Shown: positions 6,206 to 15,040, counted from the first letter of the stretch. The stretch: 22,309 nucleotides of DNA from JANRLJ01 sp034437895 (GCA_034437895.1 DAOTTO010000198.1:1-22309); one strand, 5' to 3'. Numbers and translations: made by a program. The notes: generated by a model not told the origin, from the letters alone.

Positions 6206-8895
6206 AATGTAGATTCCTTCACAGGCGGAGGCGCGGTATGGGCAGGTAGGCGAATTTTAAAGCTAAGTCCGCCCGTTGCAACATTCTCAGCGGTCAGTGT
6301 ACCGCCATGTGCTTCGACTAATCCTCGGCAAATCGACAAACCTAAGCCGGTACCCCCCGTCGCCGTGCCAGGGACACGGTAGAACTTTTCAAAAATACGT
6401 TCTAAGTCTTCGGCTGGAATGCCAACCCCCGAATCTGTAATCGTCATCTCAAGCCATTTCCCTTCCATCACTGCCGCAATTTCTATCGAAGTAGGAGGAA
6501 GAGTATAGTTACAGATATTATCGAGAATGTTAACGAAAACTTGTTCCATCAAGACAAAATCCATCTGCACCAAAGGAAGTTCAGGCGCATACCGAATCGT
6601 CAGTGGACGTAAAATCAAACAGGGTTCCAGACGCTTGATCGCCACACTGACCACATCACTTACGTCGCACCAGTCGAGTTTAAGTTTTAATCGACCTGAA
6701 TCTAAACGGGACATATCTAGCAAATTTTCGACCAGTCGGTTTAAGCGGTCTGCGGCATCTTGAATATCGCGGATAAGTTCAGTCCGTGCTGCCTCATTCG
6801 CGCTGGTCTGCGGGTCAACCAAACTACTCGCAGCCCCCGCAATCGTGGCAATTGGGGTACGCAGTTCATGAGAGATTGAATTCAAAAGCGTCGTATATAA
6901 ACGTTCCGATTCTTGTAACATCGCGGATTGTTCAGCAGCCTCATCCAAAAGTTCCCGTTCAATCACCAATGCAATCTGACTGGTGAATGTTTCTAACAAG
7001 GCTTCTTGATCGAAAGCGAGGCGTTCATTCTGACGGGCGCGAATACCGATAACGCCCACAATACGGTTCGGCGTGCGTAAGGGCAAAAACTGGGCAGTCG
7101 CCAAAGGCAGTGTATCGGTGAATCGTCCGGCGGGTTTGCCATGTTCAAATACCCATGTCGCTACGCTGAATTCTTTTTCATCGACTTGCAGTGTACTACA
7201 AACATGTGCCTGTCGCTCTAGTTTACGTCCTTGAGGCAAAATGATGGCAACTTCCGCATCAAAAACACGCTCAATTTGTGCGACACCCATCCGCAGCACA
7301 TCGTCCATGTTGACGGCTGTTGCTGTTTCATGAGCTAGGGTATACAGCGCCATCGTTCGATCAGCATTATTGCGGGCAAGGCGCTCTTGGGTACGGATGC
7401 GGGCAGTGAGATTCCCAGTCATCAACGCGATCACAAAATACATAAAAAATAAGAGGACATCCTGCAAGCGTGAGATTTCAAACGTAAATCGCGGGTTGAT
7501 GAACAGGAAATTCCAAGAAACCGCGCTTATGGCCGCCGCCAGCAGCGCTGGGCCGCGCCCGATATAGATGGCAATCAACAAGACCGCAAAAAGCTCTGTA
7601 AGGCCAACGACTTGATATTCCACAAAAGGTAATTTATTGAACGCAAGGAGATCAATACCTGTAATTGCCCCAACGATGAAGAGCGACCACATATACTGTC
7701 GCCACGATGAATGTTGGGTTTGCTGTGGCAGTATTGAACGTAGTCCCGTTTCTTGTTCCTCATCCCCCGTAATCACGCAAATATCGATTTCACCGCTAGT
7801 ACTAATCAATTTATCGACTAATGAACCGCCGCGTATGAGCCGCTGCCAACGCGAACTCAGCGGTTTACCGACAACGATTTGGGTGGCATTACGCTGACGG
7901 GCAAGACGAACCAAGACATCACCAATATTTTCCCCAGCACTCACGATCACCTCGCCACCAAGATTGCGAGCAAGTGATAAGTTTTGTGCTAAACGTGCCT
8001 TATTCTCTGGGGAAAGTGTCTTGGAAGTTTCCACATAAACAGCCAGCCAAGGCGCTTCAAGATTATATGCGACTCGCCTTGTCCAGCGGATGAGTTTTTC
8101 GGAAAACGGGCTGGGGCCAACGGCAACCATCAAGCGCTCGCTCGATTTCCACGGGCCGGCGATATGTTTGACCTGCATATAATCTTGCAATTGATGATCA
8201 ACATGTTCTGCGGTCAACCGCAGCGCCATTTCACGCAAAGCCGTGAGATTACCCGTGCGGAAGAAGTTATTTGATGCTGTTTCAATGCGTTCCGATGTAT
8301 AAACCTTCCCTTCGCCTAGACGTTTACGTAATTCCTCTGGCGAGAGATCAATGAGTTCGATTTCATCCGCTAAATCAAGGATAGAATCCGGCACCGTTTC
8401 ATGAATAGTAATGCCAGTAATTTGGCGAACAGCATCAGCCCGACTTTCAAAATGCTGGACATTTACAGTGGTGTAAACATCGATGCCAGCTTCCAAAAGC
8501 TCGATCACATCCTGATAGCGCTTGATATATCTGGCTCCCGGCGCATTGGTGTGCGCCAGCTCATCAACCAAGACAAGCTGCGGCTTACGCGCCAGAATCG
8601 CGTCGGTGTCCATCTCTTCTACCCACGTACCGCGATATTCCAGCTTTTGGCGAGGGATGGCTTCCAGCCCTTCCAGAATGGCAGCGGTTTCAGCGCGTTT
8701 ATGAGTCTCGACATAACCAACTATAACATCAATGCCCTCGTTTTTAAGCTGATGAGCAGAATCCAACATGGTGTAGGTTTTGCCTACACCAGCCGCCATG
8801 CCGAAGAAGATTTTTAATTTGCCGCGCTGCTGGCGGGCTTCATCTTTTTGAATAGCCGCCAGCAGCGCATCGGGATCAGGCCGATAGTCTTCCAT
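6202..8895 (-). CDS. kdpD: KdpD sensor histidine kinase
   Basis: The protein is 897 aa from the ATG at 8895, close to the usual 890-900. AAGGA lies 8 nt upstream; a longer frame from TTG at 8922 lacks an SD and would begin inside the intergenic hairpin. The order is a KdpD N-domain with Walker A GMAAGVGKT (32-40) and LVDELAHTNAPG, a universal-stress-like domain (about 255-385), four transmembrane helices of the DUF4118 block (about 405-500), a GAF-like region, HisKA with SHELRTPI (H676) and an HATPase domain with DSGVGIP and GTGLGLSI. It is membrane-bound, senses low K+ or osmotic state and phosphorylates KdpE. All catalytic motifs are present. It is separated from kdpC by a 14-bp hairpin. 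Confidence 0.96.
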   Translation of the reverse strand: MEDYRPDPDALLAAIQKDEARQQRGKLKIFFGMAAGVGKTYTMLDSAHQLKNEGIDVIVGYVETHKRAETAAILEGLEAIPRQKLEYRGTWVEEMDTDAILARKPQLVLVDELAHTNAPGARYIKRYQDVIELLEAGIDVYTTVNVQHFESRADAVRQITGITIHETVPDSILDLADEIELIDLSPEELRKRLGEGKVYTSERIETASNNFFRTGNLTALREMALRLTAEHVDHQLQDYMQVKHIAGPWKSSERLMVAVGPSPFSEKLIRWTRRVAYNLEAPWLAVYVETSKTLSPENKARLAQNLSLARNLGGEVIVSAGENIGDVLVRLARQRNATQIVVGKPLSSRWQRLIRGGSLVDKLISTSGEIDICVITGDEEQETGLRSILPQQTQHSSWRQYMWSLFIVGAITGIDLLAFNKLPFVEYQVVGLTELFAVLLIAIYIGRGPALLAAAISAVSWNFLFINPRFTFEISRLQDVLLFFMYFVIALMTGNLTARIRTQERLARNNADRTMALYTLAHETATAVNMDDVLRMGVAQIERVFDAEVAIILPQGRKLERQAHVCSTLQVDEKEFSVATWVFEHGKPAGRFTDTLPLATAQFLPLRTPNRIVGVIGIRARQNERLAFDQEALLETFTSQIALVIERELLDEAAEQSAMLQESERLYTTLLNSISHELRTPIATIAGAASSLVDPQTSANEAARTELIRDIQDAADRLNRLVENLLDMSRLDSGRLKLKLDWCDVSDVVSVAIKRLEPCLILRPLTIRYAPELPLVQMDFVLMEQVFVNILDNICNYTLPPTSIEIAAVMEGKWLEMTITDSGVGIPAEDLERIFEKFYRVPGTATGGTGLGLSICRGLVEAHGGTLTAENVATGGLSFKIRLPAHTAPPPVKESTL

Positions 8896-8911
8896 ACCTT
8901 TTATCCTTACA

Positions 8912-8944
8912 TTTTGGAGCAACCCGGTCAGGATTGCCCCAAAA
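8912..8944 (-). repeat. 14-bp hairpin between kdpC and kdpD
   Basis: On the minus strand TTTTGGGGCAA (8944-8934) pairs with TTGCTCCAAAA (8922-8912) with one G-U. TCC/GGG extends the stem to 14 bp around the loop TGACC. It begins right after the kdpC stop and ends 5 nt before the kdpD SD. No T-run follows, so it looks like an mRNA processing or stability element and not an intrinsic terminator. Confidence 0.7.
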
Positions 8945-8945
8945 C

Positions 8946-9515
8946 CTATTGTAACCCGTCAAGCGCAAGATTAAGCAGCAGTACGTTAACACGCGGCTGA
9001 CCGAGAAAGCCCAACTGTGGACTTTCGATCTGGGCTTCAACTAATGCCACGATCTGCTCACGCGGAATGTCCCGCGCCGCTGCGATTCGATCAATTTGCA
9101 GCCGTGCCGCCTCTGGGCTAATGTGAGGGTCTAACCCGCTGCCAGACGCAAATAGCATCTCTACCGGAACTTCGACCTCATCGGCCAGATTATTGGCAGC
9201 ACGAAAGTCGGCCTCACGCTGGGCGACTGTGGTTTGCAGCGTGGCGCTGGTCGGCCCCAAATTACTGCCGCTGGACGGAATCGGGTTATAGCTTATGGCG
9301 GAAGGACGCACCCAGAAATAACGCGCATCTACATTCGCTTGCCCAATGAGCGAAGACCCAACCGCCACATCATTAACACGCTCAAGGCTACCGTTGGCCT
9401 GCGCCGGAAAGAGCGCCTGCGAGGCTAATGTCACCATCAGCGGGTAAATAATGCCCGTAATGACTGTCAGTACCAGCAGCATACGCAGCGCCGGAAAAAT
9501 TGTTTTGGAGAACAT
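8946..9515 (-). CDS. kdpC: KdpC, K+-transporting ATPase subunit C
   Basis: The protein is 189 aa from the ATG at 9515, matching the usual ~190. An upstream in-frame start at 9572 would overlap kdpB and adds residues atypical of the family. AAAGGA lies about 10 nt upstream of the chosen ATG. One N-terminal membrane helix (about 9-33, with LVLTVITGIIYPLMVT) is followed by a soluble domain carrying the family patterns YFWVRPSAI, SSGSNLGPTS and SGSGLDPHISPEAA. KdpC stabilises the KdpFABC complex and raises ATP affinity of KdpB. The gene starts 22 nt after the kdpB stop and ends just before the hairpin at 8912-8944. Confidence 0.95.
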   Translation of the reverse strand: MFSKTIFPALRMLLVLTVITGIIYPLMVTLASQALFPAQANGSLERVNDVAVGSSLIGQANVDARYFWVRPSAISYNPIPSSGSNLGPTSATLQTTVAQREADFRAANNLADEVEVPVEMLFASGSGLDPHISPEAARLQIDRIAAARDIPREQIVALVEAQIESPQLGFLGQPRVNVLLLNLALDGLQ

Positions 9516-9537
9516 GATCTGTCTATCCTTTATGTCT

Positions 9538-11640
9538 TTACGCCAACCGAAGCGCGACGATGAGTAAATCAATCAGCTTGATTCCGATAAAAGGCACGAT
9601 CAAACCGCCTAAACCGAAAATCAGCAGGTTACGTTGCAGCGCCGCTGCCGCACCCATAGGTTTGTAGGCCACTCCGCGTAGTGCCAGTGGAACAAGCGCG
9701 ATGATGATGAGGGCATTGAAGATAATCGCGCTGAGGATGGCGCTTTGCGGCGAATTCAACTGCATGATGTTCAAGGCCGCTAATGGCCCCGCAGCGCCTG
9801 CACTGGAAGCATAAAGCGCCCCAAATAACGCGGGGATGATGGCGAAATATTTAGCAACATCGTTAGCAATGCTAAATGTCGTGAGCGCCCCGCGTGTCAT
9901 CAACAACTGCTTCCCGATTTCAACGACTTCAATCAATTTAGTTGGATCGCTGTCGAGATCAACCATATTGCCAGCTTCGCGTGCGGCCTGTGTACCTGTG
10001 TTCATTGCTACGCCCACGTCAGCCTGCGCCAACGCAGGAGCATCATTCGTCCCATCGCCCGTCATCGCCACTAAATGCCCACCCATTTGTTCATCGCGGA
10101 TGCGTTTGAGCTTGTCCTCTGGGGTCGCCTGTGCCATAAAATCATCAACGCCTGCTTCAGCAGCAATCGCAGCAGCGGTCAGCGGATTGTCGCCCGTAAT
10201 CATCACTGTGCGGATGCCCATCGCCCGTAGTTGGGCAAAACGCTCATTAATCCCGCCCTTTACGATGTCTTTAAGTTCAATCACACCCAAAACATCTTTA
10301 CCTTCCGTTACAACTAGCGGTGTCGCGCCATGACGGGCAATCGTATCGACAGCACTTTGCACATCAGCAGGATAGACCCCACCGATTGATTCAATATATT
10401 TACGCACCGCGTCCGCCGCGCCTTTACGGATGCTGCGTACCGGGTTGCCATCCTGCGCCGGGAAGTCGACACCACTCATGCGGGTCTGTGCGCTAAATGG
10501 GATGAATTCTGCATTCAGATCAGATAGCTCTCGTCCACGCAAGCCAAAGCGTTCTTTCGCTAACACCACAATGGAGCGTCCTTCGGGTGTTTCATCCGCC
10601 AGCGAAGAAAGCTGGGCTGCGTCTGCCAACCGCTTTTCGTCGATACGTGCCGCAGGGACAAAAGTGGTCGCCATCCGATTACCAAGCGTGATAGTTCCGG
10701 TTTTGTCCAACAGCAACACATCAATATCGCCTGCCGCCTCCACAGCCCGTCCACTTGTCGCCAAGACATTGCGCTGAATCATGCGATCCATACCGCTGAT
10801 TCCAATAGCACTCAAAAGTCCACCAATCGTAGTTGGAATTAAGCAGACCAGCAGCGCAATCAAGACCGGCACGGTTGCTGTTGTCGTCACGATCCCAGCC
10901 GCATTTTCACTATAAGTGGCGAAACCTTTCAAGGTAACGACAGCCAATAGGAAAATAATCGTTAAGCCTGAAAGTAAAATCGTGAGTGCAATTTCATTCG
11001 GGGTTTTCTGGCGTTTCGCCCCTTCAACCAGTGCAATCATTCGATCCAGAAAGGTGCTGCCCTGCTCTGATGTGATTTTAATGACAATACGGTCACTCAA
11101 CACCTGCGTTCCCCCCGTGACCGCACTACGATCACCGCCGCTTTCACGGATAACGGGTGCAGATTCACCCGTAATTGCGGATTCGTCCACGCTGGCGATT
11201 CCTTCAACAACTTCGCCGTCGCCGGGAATGACATCCCCCACTTCGCAAACGACTAAATCACCTTTTTTCAAGTCAGTGGCGGGAACGCGATCCTCTTTAT
11301 TATTAAGAAGCCGCCGCGCAATCATCTGGGTACGGGCTTTACGCAAACTGTCAGCCTGTGCCTTACCACGTCCTTCCGCCATCGCCTCGGCAAAATTGGC
11401 GAACAACACGGTAAACCACAACCACAATGTGATTTGGAGATTGAATCCTACTGATTCGGTCTGTCCCGATAAGACATCACGAATCACGATAACGGATGTC
11501 ATGATTGCGCCTACGGCAACCACGAACATCACAGGATTTTTCACTTGTTGGCGCGGATCAAGTTTACGAAATGAATCGACAATCGCCCGCTGCACAATAG
11601 AACGCTCAAAGAGAGGTCTGGCTTTCGTTTTATTATCCAT
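9538..11640 (-). CDS. kdpB: KdpB, P-type K+ ATPase catalytic subunit
   Basis: The protein is 700 aa. P-type ATPase motifs are intact: TGES in the actuator domain (SAITGESAPV), the phosphorylation site DKTGT (D312), the nucleotide-domain region and the hinge TGDGTNDAPALAQADVG. Multiple membrane helices match KdpB topology. It hydrolyses ATP to drive K+ uptake through KdpA. AAAGGAAA precedes the ATG at 11640. The gene is 20 nt downstream of kdpA. Its length is slightly above the E. coli protein (682 aa), mainly at the N-terminus. The TGES serine is the residue whose phosphorylation inhibits the E. coli pump, so the same control is possible here. Confidence 0.97.
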   Translation of the reverse strand: MDNKTKARPLFERSIVQRAIVDSFRKLDPRQQVKNPVMFVVAVGAIMTSVIVIRDVLSGQTESVGFNLQITLWLWFTVLFANFAEAMAEGRGKAQADSLRKARTQMIARRLLNNKEDRVPATDLKKGDLVVCEVGDVIPGDGEVVEGIASVDESAITGESAPVIRESGGDRSAVTGGTQVLSDRIVIKITSEQGSTFLDRMIALVEGAKRQKTPNEIALTILLSGLTIIFLLAVVTLKGFATYSENAAGIVTTTATVPVLIALLVCLIPTTIGGLLSAIGISGMDRMIQRNVLATSGRAVEAAGDIDVLLLDKTGTITLGNRMATTFVPAARIDEKRLADAAQLSSLADETPEGRSIVVLAKERFGLRGRELSDLNAEFIPFSAQTRMSGVDFPAQDGNPVRSIRKGAADAVRKYIESIGGVYPADVQSAVDTIARHGATPLVVTEGKDVLGVIELKDIVKGGINERFAQLRAMGIRTVMITGDNPLTAAAIAAEAGVDDFMAQATPEDKLKRIRDEQMGGHLVAMTGDGTNDAPALAQADVGVAMNTGTQAAREAGNMVDLDSDPTKLIEVVEIGKQLLMTRGALTTFSIANDVAKYFAIIPALFGALYASSAGAAGPLAALNIMQLNSPQSAILSAIIFNALIIIALVPLALRGVAYKPMGAAAALQRNLLIFGLGGLIVPFIGIKLIDLLIVALRLA

Positions 11641-11660
11641 GATCGAATTTCCTTTTACCG

Positions 11661-13355
11661 TTAGAATGCACGTCCGGCATTCATCAAGAATTGTTCAACA
11701 ATCGGCCCTAACGAAAGTGCCGGAAAGAACGTCAGCGCGCCGACGATCACAATCACCGCAATCAGCAAACCCACAAACAGCAGGCCATCCGTTGGGAAAG
11801 TTCCGGGTGAAGGCGGTGCGACTTTCTTCGTCACCATACTGCCGGCGATTGCCAATACAGGTAGAATGACCCCGAAGCGCCCAACCCACATCGCAATCCC
11901 TAGCAGGATGTTATAAAACGGGGTATTGGCGTTTAAACCAGCGAAGGCGCTCCCATTATTACCCGCTGCTGAAGTGAAAGCATAGAGAATCTCGCTTAAG
12001 CCGTGTGGCCCAACATTAGCGCGGCTGGAAAGCCCAGCATCCACAACCGAAGCGAGCGCGGCAAAAAGAAGAATGCTGGAGCTAGGCAGAAGAACAGCCA
12101 CAATCGCCATTTTAATCTCCCAGGATTCAATCTTTTTGCCCAAGTATTCCGGTGTTCGCCCAACCATCAATCCAGCAATGAACACCGTTAGGATGACAAA
12201 AATCAGTATGCCATACAGCCCGGCACCCACACCGCCGAAGATGACCTCACCAAGCATGATATTAATCATGGCGATACCACCAGCTAACGGTGTAAAGCTG
12301 CTGTGCATAGCATTGACCGAGCCGTTAGAAGCGGCTGTCGTGGCCGCCCCCCACAAAACACTATTGGCAACACCAAAGCGCGTTTCTTTGCCTTCCATCA
12401 TGCCTGCGATACCGTAAACAGGATTCGTGCCATATTCAGAAATCAACATGACCGTCAGTCCCACAAGCAGCAAAATCAGCATTGCGGCAAAAATCACCCA
12501 CCCTTGACGGGCTGAACCCACCATCTTTCCATAGGTAAAGGTCAATGCTGCTGGGATAAGCAGAATTGAGAACATTTCCAAGAAGTTACTCAAAGGTGTA
12601 GGGTTTTCATACGGGTGTGCGCTGTTGGTATTAAAGAACCCTCCCCCATTCGTGCCAAGCTGCTTTATCGCAATCTGCGAAGCGGCTGGCCCCTGTGGAA
12701 GTGTTTGGGTTTCGCCAGCAAGTGTCGTAACCTCAACTGGATCGGAGAAGTTTTGGACAACACCCTGGCTTACCAAAATCAACGCCAATAGGATGGAAAG
12801 CGGCAGTAGGATATACAAAATACTGCGAACCAAATCTGCCCAAAAGTTTCCTAATGTAGTGCTTGTACGCCGTACTAAGCCGCGAATCAGCGCTACAACA
12901 ACCGCAATCCCTACTGCTGCGCTGACAAAATTCTGCACCGCCAGCCCAACCATCTGCGTGAGATAACTCATCGTCGTCTCGCCAGCATAAGATTGCCAAT
13001 TCGTATTGGTAATAAAGCTGGTGGCGGTGTTAAAAGCCAATGCAGGCTCGACATTCGCTAACCCGGCTGGATTTAAGGGAAGGCTGCCTTGAAGCAGTTG
13101 TACCAAGAACAGCACGAGGAAACCGATGACATTAAATGCCAACATCGCCAGCGCATATTGCTTCCAATTTTGTTCTTCCGATGGATTTACACCAGATAAA
13201 CGATAAATTACACCTTCCACCGGGCGCAGCAGCGGCGAAAGTAAGGTGCGTTCACCATTCAGCACCTTTGTCATATATCCGCCTAAAAGCGGGGTGCAAA
13301 CGATTAGTAAGCCGAAATAGACGACAATTTGAAGAAGCTCAAGTCCAGACATCAT
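11661..13355 (-). CDS. kdpA: KdpA, potassium-binding channel-like subunit
   Basis: The protein is 564 aa (family about 555-565). It is a multi-pass membrane protein of the SKT/K+-channel-like superfamily, with the highly conserved filter-region block GTNGGGFFNTNSAHPYENPT and a further AGNNGSAFAGLN block. KdpA selects and binds external K+ and passes it to KdpB. The start at 13355 has GAGAGG 5 nt upstream; a second in-frame ATG follows directly. The start codon overlaps the kdpF stop by one base (TAATG), so translation is probably coupled to kdpF. No truncation or missing filter segment was seen. Confidence 0.97.
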   Translation of the reverse strand: MMSGLELLQIVVYFGLLIVCTPLLGGYMTKVLNGERTLLSPLLRPVEGVIYRLSGVNPSEEQNWKQYALAMLAFNVIGFLVLFLVQLLQGSLPLNPAGLANVEPALAFNTATSFITNTNWQSYAGETTMSYLTQMVGLAVQNFVSAAVGIAVVVALIRGLVRRTSTTLGNFWADLVRSILYILLPLSILLALILVSQGVVQNFSDPVEVTTLAGETQTLPQGPAASQIAIKQLGTNGGGFFNTNSAHPYENPTPLSNFLEMFSILLIPAALTFTYGKMVGSARQGWVIFAAMLILLLVGLTVMLISEYGTNPVYGIAGMMEGKETRFGVANSVLWGAATTAASNGSVNAMHSSFTPLAGGIAMINIMLGEVIFGGVGAGLYGILIFVILTVFIAGLMVGRTPEYLGKKIESWEIKMAIVAVLLPSSSILLFAALASVVDAGLSSRANVGPHGLSEILYAFTSAAGNNGSAFAGLNANTPFYNILLGIAMWVGRFGVILPVLAIAGSMVTKKVAPPSPGTFPTDGLLFVGLLIAVIVIVGALTFFPALSLGPIVEQFLMNAGRAF

Positions 13356-13444
13356 TAAAACCTCTCAGGATATAAAAGCGAATATCCGAGATAAAGTATT
13401 AAACCAAGCGCGACTAACCCCGCGAGCAAAAGTTCCAAGTCCAT
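13355..13444 (-). CDS. kdpF: KdpF, small membrane subunit
   Basis: This is a 29-codon ORF from ATG 13444 to TAA 13357-13355. The peptide is a single hydrophobic helix starting MDLELLLAGLVALGLILYLG and ending YPERF, the usual KdpF pattern of one transmembrane segment with a short YPE-type tail. AAGGAA (13452-13457) lies 7 nt upstream. The stop overlaps the kdpA start by one base. KdpF stabilises the KdpABC complex in the membrane. With it, the locus is the full kdpFABCDE set in one direction. Confidence 0.9.
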   Translation of the reverse strand: MDLELLLAGLVALGLILYLGYSLLYPERF

Positions 13445-13475
13445 AAAAGCGTTCCTTGTCTCAAGCGATGGGTCG

Positions 13476-13543
13476 ATTATCGTCAAAAGTACATCAAAAA
13501 GGAGTCAGGCTTAGGTAAAAAACCATCAAGAACATATCAAGAA
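13476..13543 (-). promoter_or_regulatory. kdp promoter with phased KdpE-like repeats
   Basis: On the minus strand GATAAT (13481-13476) is a good -10 box, but the -35 position (CTCCTT) is poor, as in activator-dependent promoters. Upstream, on the plus strand, RTCAA-type repeats begin at 13482 (GTCAAAAG), 13493 (ATCAAAAA), 13504 (GTCAGGCT), 13525 (ATCAAGAA) and 13536 (ATCAAGAA). The spacings are 11, 11, 21 and 11 bp. OmpR-type regulators bind direct repeats spaced about one helical turn apart, so this is the likely KdpE site. Confidence 0.55.
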
Positions 13544-13585
13544 AAATTCATACCTTTAAGCAACCAATTTACAACACATCTTAAA

Positions 13586-13614
13586 TTGAGTGTTATGTCG
13601 GTACGCTCTAAAAT
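13586..13614 (+). promoter_or_regulatory. Promoter of the gene divergent from kdp
   Basis: TTGAGT (13586-13591) and TAAAAT (13609-13614) are separated by exactly 17 bp. Transcription would start near 13621, about 20 nt before the ATG at 13642. The upstream edge lies about 43 bp from the nearest kdp phased repeat, so shared control by KdpE is possible. Confidence 0.5.
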
Positions 13615-13641
13615 TACATAAGAAGTGGGGACAAGTAAAAT

Positions 13642-14031
13642 ATGCAGGCAACATTAGCGCTGTTAGCGCTCTTTTCTATTGGCTCTGTTAGTTTATTAAT
13701 GACCTTGATCGGGTTCATAGCTCTACTTTCGATCTTACGACGTGTAAGAATCAGCCGTGTTCGTGAGCTTGGCACCTACGATGTTTATGCCTCACAAGAG
13801 CAAATAAAAACAGCCGCACTAGAAACACGCGAAATTCAGGTTATTACGCCTGTCAACACTGCGCCACCGATCATTCCAATGGTGCGTACAATGGTCTCCG
13901 AGCAAGTGACGATTATGATTGAGCCGGATGAAAACCATTTTATCCAACGCAACAGGCTGCAACGTGCTAATCTGCAACGCCTCATCTCTCACCTCAAAAC
14001 AATCCAGACGCTAGATACCAAAGCCGGATAG
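13642..14031 (+). CDS. Unknown small membrane-anchored protein
   Basis: The protein is 129 aa. It has one long N-terminal hydrophobic segment (about 5-33) followed by a basic stretch (LRRVRISRVRELG), so the C-terminal part should be cytoplasmic. The soluble part has no recognisable motif and ends in a helical, Arg/Leu-rich region (about 103-125). No family was recognised. The gene is divergent from kdpF, with 197 bp between the two start codons, and has its own promoter-like element at 13586-13614. A weak GGGG-containing SD lies about 11 nt upstream. A role connected to potassium or envelope stress can only be guessed from position. Confidence 0.6.
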   Translation: MQATLALLALFSIGSVSLLMTLIGFIALLSILRRVRISRVRELGTYDVYASQEQIKTAALETREIQVITPVNTAPPIIPMVRTMVSEQVTIMIEPDENHFIQRNRLQRANLQRLISHLKTIQTLDTKAG

Positions 14032-14100
14032 TTACTCTCGCGTCTTCACATTGATTTATTGTACTATTAGCTCATGATCGATTTATGAAGGCGGCGTTTT

Positions 14101-14346
14101 ATGGGTCAGCCACCCAATTCATTTAATACGAAGACATTTTCGCGGGCGGGACTAGTAGGGGCGGTGCTAGGCACACTGGGTATTCTGCTTTTTGTGGGGA
14201 TATGGCTCGTTACGGGCAGCACCGACCTAGACGCATTCCCACGCCTCATTATTGCGCTTTGTGTCCCGCCAAGCATAATTGCAATTATAATGGGGGTTTA
14301 TGTCCTTGTTGTGCGCCCCGGCAGCAGCGAACCGCCACAATCTTAA
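14101..14346 (+). CDS. Unknown small protein with two membrane helices
   Basis: The protein is 81 aa with two predicted helices, about 17-38 (AGLVGAVLGTLGILLFVGIW) and 47-71. Short polar tails flank both, and the N-terminal tail holds NSFNTKTFSR. The two helices are joined by a short acidic loop (GSTDLDAF). AAGG lies 9 nt upstream of the ATG. It follows the 129-aa gene by 69 nt on the same strand and converges with the methyltransferase gene, leaving one base between the two stop codons. No family was recognised. Coding status is supported by the SD and the clean two-helix pattern. Confidence 0.55.
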   Translation: MGQPPNSFNTKTFSRAGLVGAVLGTLGILLFVGIWLVTGSTDLDAFPRLIIALCVPPSIIAIIMGVYVLVVRPGSSEPPQS

Positions 14347-14347
14347 T

Positions 14348-15025
14348 TTATTTTCGCAAACTGTAAACAATCACTGCAGGCAGCAGAAGCCCATCAATCG
14401 TTATTTTTGGCTCGGCGACTTTTTCTATCTTTAATCCTACTTGTTTCGCTGCCGCATCCATATCAGCATAGAGGTGGGCGTAATGTTCGACGGCATAAGT
14501 CGCGCCATTAACCATAAACGTGCGCCGGCGACCTGTTAAGAACAAAAATGGATGAAAATCGCTGATGAGTGCCTCGCCATCAGGCCTTAATATACGGGCA
14601 ATCTCACCCATCATAGATTGTACGCTTGATAAATGCCCAATCGCCAAGCCGCACAACGCCACATCAACCGAAGCAGTTTTAAGCGGGAGACCTTCAGTCG
14701 TCGCTAAGACAAATGGGAGTAAGCTACTTTCCGATTTTTGTCCTGCGCTCAACATCGCAAAGCTGTTATCAAAACCTATCACTTGCGCCGCTCCTTGTTG
14801 CAAGGCCAAAAGCCCATAGCGCCCTGTCCCACACGCTAGATCAACGACAGTGCGATTCCGCAAATTCGGCATCATTGCCAGCATCGCTGCTTCTTCGATT
14901 TGCATCAGGGGATTATGGGCATGAGGTGGATACACTGCCGCCCATTGTTTATAGGCCTCGATGCTAGAAAGCGTTCTAAGAGACCTTGAACGTCCTATAA
15001 GTCGCCGCTTTAAAGTGTTCAACAT
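14348..15025 (-). CDS. Class I SAM-dependent methyltransferase
   Basis: The protein is 225 aa. Motif I VDLACGTGRY (61-70) binds SAM. Motif II is near VIGFDNSFAML, and the post-motif regions VDVALCGLAIGHL and EIARILRPDGEALISDFHP are typical of UbiE/Methyltransf_11 enzymes. The acceptor is not predictable; small molecules or lipids are the usual range for this type. The upstream element GGTAAAGCG gives a modest SD. It is 15 nt downstream of the 167-aa membrane gene and probably belongs to one transcript with the radical SAM gene, which suggests a shared product. The N-terminal ~25 residues are basic and may contact a membrane or polyanion. Confidence 0.85.
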   Translation of the reverse strand: MLNTLKRRLIGRSRSLRTLSSIEAYKQWAAVYPPHAHNPLMQIEEAAMLAMMPNLRNRTVVDLACGTGRYGLLALQQGAAQVIGFDNSFAMLSAGQKSESSLLPFVLATTEGLPLKTASVDVALCGLAIGHLSSVQSMMGEIARILRPDGEALISDFHPFLFLTGRRRTFMVNGATYAVEHYAHLYADMDAAAKQVGLKIEKVAEPKITIDGLLLPAVIVYSLRK

Positions 15026-15040
15026 CGCTTTACCTATCCA

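Noticed and set aside
8401..8817. 138-codon plus-strand ORF inside kdpD
   Set aside because: It is antisense to the KdpD N-domain, whose motifs fix the coding strand.
10916..11869. 317-codon plus-strand ORF
   Set aside because: It lies antisense to kdpB and kdpA, has a Ser/Thr/Arg-rich composition with no domain, and no SD or promoter. The kdp frames are certain.
14344..14350. Convergent stops one base apart, considered as a bidirectional terminator
   Set aside because: The sequence is A/T-rich with no stem, so close packing is all that can be said.
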